A DNA stretch of 38,252 nucleotides from a virus: the IMG/VR virus record IMGVR_UViG_3300033146_001478, positions 1-38,252 of that record. The stretch is one strand, 5' to 3'. A program made the position numbers and the translations under genes. Below the pieces are notes generated by a model. It did no database searches. It was not told where the DNA came from and was given only the letters and a program-made list of their open reading frames with translations. Positions 33,700 to 38,252 of this stretch are shown one piece after another; the first letter of the stretch is position 1, and the number at the start of each line of letters is the position of its first letter.

Positions 33700-34338
33700 C
33701 TACCACCCCCCGTAATTTTTCTTTTCTTTTTGCACATTGTTTTGATAGTTATCCTCTAATATTTTGATATAGTTTGTATCATTCTCAATAAGCCAATCAA
33801 AGGTAACTTTCCACTTTGTAACTTTACCTAATAGAAAATCACTTTCAGCTATTTTATCTAAACATAACTCAAAGTTAGTAGGGAAGTCGCTATCTCCTGA
33901 AATCCTAGTCGCAATCTTTGCTTTTCTGGTTTTACTAAGAGTCTTTATTTTAGATTGAGGTATTTTATTATTCCATTTTGTCATGTATGAGTATGTATTA
34001 TCTATTATCTTTTCTCTATTATCTATTATCGGCTTTTTTGGGTTATCTTGGGTTACCAAAAAACCCACTGGGTTATCTGGGTTATCTTGGGTTACAGGTC
34101 TACCCCCTTTTAAGCCGTTTTTTGCATTTCTCTTACATATGTTTTGATATTTCTCATTGGCTGTATCAAATTGTCGTTTCATAAAGCTAAAAACTAGGTC
34201 TGTTGCTAAAGACAAGTCTTTTGTTTCTCCTAATATATTGTAATCAAATATTGCGTCTAGTAGTTCAGCTTTTTGCTCTATGTTTAGTTTTTTGATAGTG
34301 TCGTAACTATCTTTATACAGGATAAAACCTTTTTTCAT
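33700..34338 (-). CDS. Replication initiator (DUF6291-type N-terminus)
   Basis: This 212-residue protein starts FILYKDSYDTIKKLNIEQKAELLDAIFDYN, a winged-helix-like opening I associate with DUF6291 phage replication proteins. A CKRNAKNGLKGGRP segment then leads into a Pro/Asn/Asp linker (about residues 80-105). The C-terminal part (YMTKWNNKIPQSKIKTLSKTRKAKIATRI, then WKVTFDWLIEND) resembles phage primosomal and helicase-loader regions. The linker is encoded by iteron-like repeats, as in phage initiators with an internal origin. It likely melts the origin and recruits the adjacent helicase. Confidence 0.75.
   Translation of the reverse strand: MKKGFILYKDSYDTIKKLNIEQKAELLDAIFDYNILGETKDLSLATDLVFSFMKRQFDTANEKYQNICKRNAKNGLKGGRPVTQDNPDNPVGFLVTQDNPKKPIIDNREKIIDNTYSYMTKWNNKIPQSKIKTLSKTRKAKIATRISGDSDFPTNFELCLDKIAESDFLLGKVTKWKVTFDWLIENDTNYIKILEDNYQNNVQKEKKNYGGW
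33990..34096. other. Candidate replication origin: iterons plus AT-rich repeats
   Basis: Five copies of TGGGTTA(T/C)(C/A) begin at 34039, 34049, 34069, 34078 and 34088, so spacings are 10, 20, 9 and 10 bases, close to whole helical turns. Next to them (about 33990-34032) lies AT-rich DNA with repeated CTATTATC units, a likely unwinding element. Lambda-like and many Gram-positive phages also place iterons inside the initiator gene. The function is inferred. Confidence 0.65.
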
Positions 34339-34455
34339 AATTTCCGCCTTTTCTGGCGAGGTACTAACAGGCTTGAATGAATTGCAATACAGACAAAGAT
34401 TGCCCGCTTTCCCTCGTGGTTTATATTATATTTATTTGAGTTTCCTGTATTGCAT
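34339..34455 (-). promoter_or_regulatory. Structured leader of the initiator mRNA
   Basis: The stretch between promoter and initiator has no ORF. The predicted transcript begins with UGCAAUACAG (34454-34445), perfectly complementary to CUGUAUUGCA at 34392-34383, closing a 52-base loop. Just before the start codon a small hairpin (CGCC/GGCG, 34358-34345) covers the SD-like GGCGG. This would be a folded, probably regulatory leader. Confidence 0.5.
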
Positions 34456-34461
34456 AATTAC

Positions 34462-34489
34462 AGTATATAATATTTGTGAAATAAGTCAA
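34462..34489 (-). promoter_or_regulatory. Leftward sigma70 promoter for replication genes
   Basis: Minus-strand TTGACT (34489-34484), a 16-base spacer and TATACT (34467-34462) precede the initiator and helicase genes. Confidence 0.75.
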
Positions 34490-34513
34490 TAATTTTGCTT
34501 GTACCGAGTAGAG

Positions 34514-34559
34514 CAGTTTAAAATCATACTCAGGATTGAGGGTTTTATCTTATAAACTG
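34514..34559. repeat. Nested inverted repeat upstream of replication promoter
   Basis: CAGTTTA (34514-34520) and TAAACTG (34553-34559) flank an inner CTCA-GGAT-TGAG palindrome (34530-34541). It lies about 25 bases upstream of the -35 and overlaps the end of a small gene. It could be an operator or a terminator stem, though no T-run follows. Confidence 0.45.
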
Positions 34560-34658
34560 TATGCTTAATGTTTTTATTTGCTTGTCGCTTAATTGTGGAT
34601 AAATAGCCTTATATTGCTTATACACTTTAGCTATTATTTTTCTTGCTTGTTTATTCAT
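34545..34658 (-). CDS. Tiny basic protein
   Basis: This 37-residue ORF has an excellent SD (AAGGAGTGG). The sequence (NKQARKIIAKVYKQYKAIYP then SDKQIKTLSIQFIR) is basic and helical. Strong SD and context support it. Function unknown. Confidence 0.6.
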   Translation of the reverse strand: MNKQARKIIAKVYKQYKAIYPQLSDKQIKTLSIQFIR

Positions 34659-34679
34659 TTTTACCACTCCTTTTTAATT

Positions 34680-34802
34680 TTAATTATTGCTTATCGTAAC
34701 CAATTTAACCATATCAATACACATAGTGTGTACAGGATACATATATACTGATATATTTGTATTTTTCTTTGCTTGTTCTGTTAGTTTTTCTGCTAAAGAC
34801 AT
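34680..34802 (-). CDS. Tiny early protein
   Basis: This 40-residue ORF overlaps the end of the upstream gene and has SD GGAGGTG 6 bases before the ATG. Sequence MSLAEKLTEQAKKNTNISVY starts with a helix and ends in short strands. Function unknown. Confidence 0.6.
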   Translation of the reverse strand: MSLAEKLTEQAKKNTNISVYMYPVHTMCIDMVKLVTISNN

Positions 34803-34978
34803 TCTTTCACCTCCTCCGGCTGTTGTATTTTGCTTGTAACCTCCCACGCTAATATGGAAAATCCAAACAATTCTATACTATAAGTCTTGCGTTCGTATTT
34901 TTGCCTGTACTCTGTATAGGCGGATAAATTGCTTATACACAATAGAGCAATAATTAAGTATATCTTAACACTTCTCAT
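34793..34978 (-). CDS. Small secreted or membrane-anchored protein
   Basis: The N-terminus (MRSVKIYLIIALLCISNLSAYTEY) looks like a signal peptide or anchor, with possible cleavage after LSA. The remaining about 40 residues are polar. ATGA overlap with the HTH gene upstream; SD AGGTGGTG. A periplasmic early protein (for example superinfection exclusion) is possible. Confidence 0.6.
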   Translation of the reverse strand: MRSVKIYLIIALLCISNLSAYTEYRQKYERKTYSIELFGFSILAWEVTSKIQQPEEVKECL

Positions 34979-35157
34979 ATTTCACCACCTATTTCAGCTT
35001 TACAATGTATAACAAAGTTATACTTTTTAATTAAGTAGTTAATCCTGCTGGATGATACTCCCTTTTTTCTTGCTAGTTCGTGTTGATTACAATTAACATT
35101 ATTAAATTCTATCAATAACTCCTCGGCTCTGGCTCTTAGTTCTTTTTTAGTTAGCAT
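34975..35157 (-). CDS. Small helix-turn-helix protein
   Basis: This 60-residue protein has one HTH: NQHELARKKGVSSSRINYLIKKYNF (about residues 24-48) with the 'A..KGVSSSRI' turn. It lies among early genes and may regulate the leftward or rightward promoters. No repressor-type second domain is present. Confidence 0.7.
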   Translation of the reverse strand: MLTKKELRARAEELLIEFNNVNCNQHELARKKGVSSSRINYLIKKYNFVIHCKAEIGGEI

Positions 35158-35190
35158 TTTTATTACTCCTTTCTTTTAATTCTTTTTCTG

Positions 35191-35244
35191 TCATTGGTTC
35201 ATTTCCCCGTTGTCGTGCTGTATCTTTGCTCTATACTTTTTCAT
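35191..35244 (-). CDS. Very short ORF, possible decayed relative of 35955-36071
   Basis: A good SD (AGAAGGTGG) precedes an ATG that yields only 17 residues. The DNA just beyond (from about 35195 down to 35165) matches the coding DNA of the 38-residue gene at 35955-36071, but in a shifted frame. It may be a duplicate truncated by a frameshift, or a true leader peptide. Confidence 0.3.
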   Translation of the reverse strand: MKKYRAKIQHDNGEMNQ

Positions 35245-35268
35245 TTTGTCACCACCTTCTATTTGTTT

Positions 35269-35913
35269 TTATCTAGCTAACAAAGGTACATGATATTTTA
35301 TCATTGTCTTTGTTTTTTCTTGTTTTTTTAGTCTGTTTTGTTCTATTTTATTATCAATAAATCCCTGAGCTTCAATAAGTAAATCACTGTTTTTATTGTT
35401 GTAACCATAAAAACCCCCTAAAATATCTATACTTTCCCCATTTTTGGTTATCTCATAACCGTAAACATTACCATTACAATAATCATTAAAAATAGATATT
35501 TCATTTATTAATCTATTTTCTATATGGTTTAATAACTTTTTACTAATTCTTTGAGTGCTGTATTCTTTTCTAACTTCTTTTTTAATCTCATAAATATAGC
35601 CTACTTGTCCACTATCCCAACCATGGCTACAGCCAATAGATAGAGCTATTCCACTATGAATACATACTGATACGGGTAGATATATAACATCATCTAATTT
35701 TAAACATTTATCAGATAGATATAGTCTAAAATCGTCCAGATAATTCCCTGTATCCCCTGCATATGGATTTTTTACATCATATACTTTGTAATCTTTACAA
35801 GTTCCAACAATTTCGCTTGATTGCCCCCAAGCCCTTGGAGACTCGAAATATTCATCTTGATATATATTAATTTCATAACCTTTATAGTTTATTGTTTCAA
35901 ATATGTTACTCAT
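35269..35913 (-). CDS. Early phage protein of the 'ESPR...WDSGQVG' family
   Basis: ATG 35913 sits behind TAGGAGTGG; 214 residues. The conserved signature is visible: YQDEYFESPRAW (about 20-30), DVIYLPVSVCIHSGIALS, GWDSGQVGYIYE and a later NGNVYGYEI. I recognise this pattern from many phage genomes, where its function is unknown. It is among the first genes after the strong leftward promoter, so host takeover or anti-defence is conceivable but not shown. Confidence 0.75.
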   Translation of the reverse strand: MSNIFETINYKGYEINIYQDEYFESPRAWGQSSEIVGTCKDYKVYDVKNPYAGDTGNYLDDFRLYLSDKCLKLDDVIYLPVSVCIHSGIALSIGCSHGWDSGQVGYIYEIKKEVRKEYSTQRISKKLLNHIENRLINEISIFNDYCNGNVYGYEITKNGESIDILGGFYGYNNKNSDLLIEAQGFIDNKIEQNRLKKQEKTKTMIKYHVPLLAR

Positions 35914-35954
35914 TTTTACCACTCCTATTTATTTATTTTTACTGCATATCTGGC

Positions 35955-36071
35955 TTATTGTTTAATTATTACCCCCTTCACTTCCTTTAATTTTTCTTTT
36001 AATTCTTTTGCTGTCATTGGTTCATTATCTCCAAATTCGTTAAACTCCCAATTTGTTATATTGTTATCCAT
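35955..36071 (-). CDS. Small early protein
   Basis: This 38-residue ORF has SD AGAGGTGG. It reads as an acidic N-terminus (NWEFNEFGDNEPMT) then a basic helix (AKELKEKLKEVKG). Two hairpins lie just upstream. Function unknown; related DNA occurs at about 35165-35195. Confidence 0.6.
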   Translation of the reverse strand: MDNNITNWEFNEFGDNEPMTAKELKEKLKEVKGVIIKQ

Positions 36072-36100
36072 TTTATTTCACCACCTCTCATTATTAATTT

Positions 36101-36134
36101 GTTAAAGTGTTTTAACCTGCCCCCTGAAGGGGCA
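36101..36134 (-). terminator. Two hairpins between early genes
   Basis: TGCCCC/GGGGCA with a 5-base loop (36118-36134) and GTTAAA/TTTAAC with a 4-base loop (36101-36116) lie back-to-back between the 36147-36521 gene and the next. Lacking a T-run, they may be an attenuator or mRNA-processing site that lowers downstream expression. Confidence 0.45.
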
Positions 36135-36146
36135 ACCTGAAATACT

Positions 36147-36521
36147 CTAATACTCTTTAGCTATTTTTCTGTACTTTGGGCTATTGTTTTTTATCTGTAG
36201 TAGCTGTAAAGCCATAAACGACCAATAGTTATCTAAAATCCGGTCTTCTTGTTTTTTTGTAGCATTTTCTGGCAACCCGCCCCACTCTTTGGCAAGTTCC
36301 AAAATCCTATAATTCGCAAAATCAAAACCAAAGGGTAAGCCCATTAGGTAATCCGCTAACCTTGCCTGATTGTTTGGTATCCTTTGCAGGTTATAAGGAT
36401 AGTTTGCCACTCTATTAAACTCAATGAAAACATAATCAATCTTATCCTTTGGAGTTTCTAATTCCGTGTCAGGGTCTTCGATACAGTCCATAATATAGCT
36501 ATATACTTTTGAATAATTCAT
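36147..36521 (-). CDS. Early phage protein, conserved 'RLADYLMGLP' family
   Basis: This 124-residue protein starts at ATG 36521 behind TAGGAGTGG. The pattern YPYNLQRIPNNQARLADYLMGLP, FDFANYRILELAKEWG and KQEDRILDNYWSFMALQLLQI matches a small protein I have seen in phages of Gram-negative bacteria; no function is known to me. It is the second gene from the strong early promoter. Confidence 0.75.
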   Translation of the reverse strand: MNYSKVYSYIMDCIEDPDTELETPKDKIDYVFIEFNRVANYPYNLQRIPNNQARLADYLMGLPFGFDFANYRILELAKEWGGLPENATKKQEDRILDNYWSFMALQLLQIKNNSPKYRKIAKEY

Positions 36522-36540
36522 TTTTACCACTCCTATTTAT

Positions 36541-36690
36541 TTATTTTTTGTAAATTTCGTAAAAATTAGCAACATAACTGTTATTACCTTTGTCTTCTTC
36601 TTCATAATCTATAATAGTTTGTTCTGCTTCTTCTAGTGTCTCGCATTCTTCTATTATGTTCCCTGCTTCCCTATCTCTTATTATATACAT
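36541..36690 (-). CDS. First early leftward gene, small acidic protein
   Basis: This 49-residue protein has SD AAGGAGTGG and is the promoter-proximal gene of the leftward operon. MYIIRDREAGNIIEECETLE and EQTIIDYEEEDKGN predict a small beta-alpha fold with strong negative charge. Expected to be made in the first minutes of infection. Function unknown. Confidence 0.65.
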   Translation of the reverse strand: MYIIRDREAGNIIEECETLEEAEQTIIDYEEEDKGNNSYVANFYEIYKK

Positions 36691-36755
36691 ATTAACCACT
36701 CCTTATATTTTATTTTTTGTCTGTCTTTATTAACTCCTTTCACTAGATTAAATAT

Positions 36756-36784
36756 ACTATACACCTTTATATTACTATTGTCAA
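36756..36784 (-). promoter_or_regulatory. Strong leftward early promoter
   Basis: Minus-strand TTGACA (36784-36779), exactly 17 bases of spacer, and TATAGT (36761-36756) give a near-perfect sigma70 promoter in a very AT-rich gap. It should drive the early operon from 36690 leftward. Confidence 0.85.
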
Positions 36785-36899
36785 CCCCCTAAGTTATATA
36801 TAGTATACCCTATTAATATATATATATACCTATAATATATTAATGTTTTCTGTTGTGTTGATTGGCTGTAACTTCAAGCTATGCAAGGGTTTAGGCTAC
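36785..36899. other. AT-rich intergenic region between divergent promoters
   Basis: No gene is seen. It contains runs of TA repeats (about 36793-36840, e.g. TATATATATA) and then a more mixed stretch. Flexible DNA between divergent promoters could hold operators; no clear repressor palindrome is identified. Confidence 0.5.
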
Positions 36900-36927
36900 T
36901 TGCAATCTATTCTTTATATGGTATAAT
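36900..36927 (+). promoter_or_regulatory. Rightward promoter for packaging/late genes
   Basis: TTGCAA (36900-36905), 16 bases, then TATAAT (36922-36927) with an extended TG (36919-36920). It shares the 13-mer TATATGGTATAAT with the capsid promoter at 4806-4818. Confidence 0.8.
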
Positions 36928-36958
36928 ATAGCGAGTGGTTAGGGAAAGTAGTTTTTGT

Positions 36959-37300
36959 ATGACAATCCCAACGGCAGTAAATTTAAAAGTATTCGTGGTA
37001 GATGTAGCAACCAAAAAGATAATTAAGGCGGTAGTAGTAGGGGATTTTATATCCAGTGAGTCTGGCTACAGATTGTTACAATTAGTTACAGATGACGGAA
37101 GGCTTAAATCTATAGAGGTAAAACATTGTTATACTTCTAAGATAGAGGCTAGAAACTCTCTCAAGCGATTAAAGCCACTACTTGAAAAGATAAACTCAAT
37201 AGCTAAAGCTAGTAAAGAATCTATGGACTCTTTGAGATTAGATATAATAGGTAATCCAGAGTTTTACAAACTTTCTCAACTAATTAAAAAAGCAAAGTAA
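36959..37300 (+). CDS. Unknown protein upstream of small terminase
   Basis: ATG 36959 (113 residues) is preferred to GTG 36935, which would sit almost on the transcript start. It has a beta-rich N-terminal half (LKVFVVDVATKKIIKAVVVG, then a YRLLQLVTDDG strand) and a Lys-rich helical end. It abuts the small terminase gene. Function unknown, possibly regulatory. Confidence 0.7.
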   Translation: MTIPTAVNLKVFVVDVATKKIIKAVVVGDFISSESGYRLLQLVTDDGRLKSIEVKHCYTSKIEARNSLKRLKPLLEKINSIAKASKESMDSLRLDIIGNPEFYKLSQLIKKAK

Positions 37301-37855
37301 ATGGGTAAGCCATTAGTTGTTACTGATGATTTACTTAAGAGTATAGAATCATTAGCTTACGCAGGACTTAACCAAGAAGAAATTGCTCAAAGTTTAAACA
37401 GGTGTAAAGAAACTCTTTTCCTTAATAATGCAGACAAAGGGTTATTATCAGCTTATAATGAAGGGAAAAAAGCTAATAAACTTAAATTACTTAATGATAT
37501 AGAACAATTAGGCGATGAATCTCAATCAGATGAGGTTAAATTCAAGTCTAAGAAGTACTTGCTAGCAGTTAAACATAAGCTATCAGAAACTATTAAAGCA
37601 GAAATAACAGGTAAAGACGGTCAATCGCTGTATCCTTCTACTATTACTATACAGGGAGTATCTAATACAGAACCTGTAGAGCCTGAAAAACTAGGGACAG
37701 ACGGTAAACCTTTAGTATTAGAAGCATTTAAAGGCAATTTATCACCTGATGTTATAGATACAGAGCCTGAAACAGGTAAAACGCATTCTTACGATAGCTA
37801 CGGCGAGCCTCAAGGCATTCTTAGCATTTCAGGGGTAACAAAGACAGACGATTAA
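37301..37855 (+). CDS. terS: Terminase small subunit
   Basis: This 184-residue protein sits just before the large subunit. The N-terminus (LLKSIESLAYAGLNQEEIAQSL) is a helix-turn-helix for binding the packaging site, followed by AYNEGKKANKLKLLNDIEQLG and KSKKYLLAVKHKLSE helices for oligomerisation, then a polar tail with KAEITGKDGQSLYP, typical for phage small terminases. It selects phage DNA and hands it to TerL. Confidence 0.82.
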   Translation: MGKPLVVTDDLLKSIESLAYAGLNQEEIAQSLNRCKETLFLNNADKGLLSAYNEGKKANKLKLLNDIEQLGDESQSDEVKFKSKKYLLAVKHKLSETIKAEITGKDGQSLYPSTITIQGVSNTEPVEPEKLGTDGKPLVLEAFKGNLSPDVIDTEPETGKTHSYDSYGEPQGILSISGVTKTDD

Positions 37856-37866
37856 AAGGGGCTTAA

Positions 37867-38252
37867 ATGCATTCTAAAGACCTTGAATTACCGATATTAC
37901 AACTAAGGGATTATCAGGCGGAAATCTGGGACGATTGGTTTAAGTATAAACGGCGTAAAGGGATATTTATTTGGCATCGCAGAGCAGGTAAAGATATCTT
38001 TTGTCTTAATATAATGATAGCCGAGGCGATAATAACCAAAGGTAACTACTGGTTCATACTACCAGAAACACAACAAGTAAGAAATGCTATTTGGGAGGGT
38101 ATATCTAAGGACGGGGTGCGCTACCTTGATTACTTCCCCGAGCCTCTCATATATAAAGTAGATAACCAACAAATGAAAGTATACCTAAGAGACCCCGAGA
38201 ACCCAGAGCAGGTAGGCAGTATTATATCCTTTTTAGGTGGTGATAGATACGA
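37867..38252 (+). CDS. terL: Terminase large subunit, N-terminal part (continues at 1-1046)
   Basis: This is the start of the packaging ATPase-nuclease. ATG 37867 follows AAAAGGGGC. It opens with a LRDYQAEIWDDWFK helix (Q-motif-like) and a Walker A of the form WHRRAGKD (36-43). The open frame runs off the window end after 128 codons and two bases. The next base at window position 59 completes the codon, and the frame continues to 1046, for 457 residues in total. Confidence 0.93.
   Translation, partial: MHSKDLELPILQLRDYQAEIWDDWFKYKRRKGIFIWHRRAGKDIFCLNIMIAEAIITKGNYWFILPETQQVRNAIWEGISKDGVRYLDYFPEPLIYKVDNQQMKVYLRDPENPEQVGSIISFLGGDRY
38195..38252. repeat. Terminal direct repeat, right copy
   Basis: Identical to window bases 1-58; marks the circular join within the large terminase gene. 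Confidence 0.95.

Noticed and set aside
34975-36690. Lysogeny module
   Set aside because: Only a small HTH protein is found; no integrase, no CI-like repressor with a second domain and no attachment site were recognised.
36691-36958. tRNA genes in the intergenic region
   Set aside because: No cloverleaf or T-loop consensus could be seen; the region is TA-rich promoter DNA.

Overview
The window is a complete, circularly closing (or terminally redundant) genome of a short-tailed phage. The first 58 bases (1-58) are identical to the last 58 (38195-38252). Joining the ends restores one uninterrupted 457-codon terminase large subunit gene that otherwise lies split across both edges. Unique length is therefore about 38.19 kb. 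The sequence is AT-rich and densely packed, with many stop/start overlaps (TAATG, ATGA). Clear Shine-Dalgarno sites and sigma70-type promoters (TTGACA/TATAAT-like) point to a low-GC host with standard SD translation. T7-type internal (ejection) proteins and an early-gene family that I remember mainly from phages of Gram-negative bacteria favour a Gram-negative host, but the host cannot be named from this sequence.

Layout. A promoter region at about 36691-36958 fires both ways. Rightward, through the artificial ends, run packaging (small terminase 37301-37855, large terminase 37867 to 1046), a GNAT-like gene, portal (1787-3367), a Bbp19-like gene, scaffold (3810-4787), major capsid (4939-5790) and a decoration-like gene. 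Then come T7-type tail tubular proteins A and B (6109-9831) and three ejection proteins gp14/15/16-like (9831-16755). A 9-kb cassette of tail, fibre and adhesin proteins follows (16788-25548), and then a lysis region (25566-27095). Leftward, from 36690 down to 27096, run small early genes, a replication initiator with an iteron-like cluster inside it, a DnaB-type helicase, an ERF single-strand annealing protein, a MazG-like pyrophosphohydrolase, a NinG/Rap-type recombination protein, an SSB, a pentapeptide-repeat protein and several unknowns. The two transcription units converge at 27095/27096 with no gap.

How it works together. The virion is built to the T7 plan, but there is no phage RNA polymerase, no T7-like DNA polymerase and no integrase. 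Transcription appears to use host sigma70 promoters. Replication appears to be initiator plus helicase, recruiting the host polymerase, with ERF/SSB/NinG recombination making concatemers for terminase packaging. The most notable points are the zinc-metallopeptidase motif in the gp16-like protein, the candidate origin inside the initiator gene, two structured mRNA leaders (ERF and initiator), the tandem duplicated lectin-like adhesins and the unusual lysis region. All functional names come from reading motifs and gene order; no database search was run.
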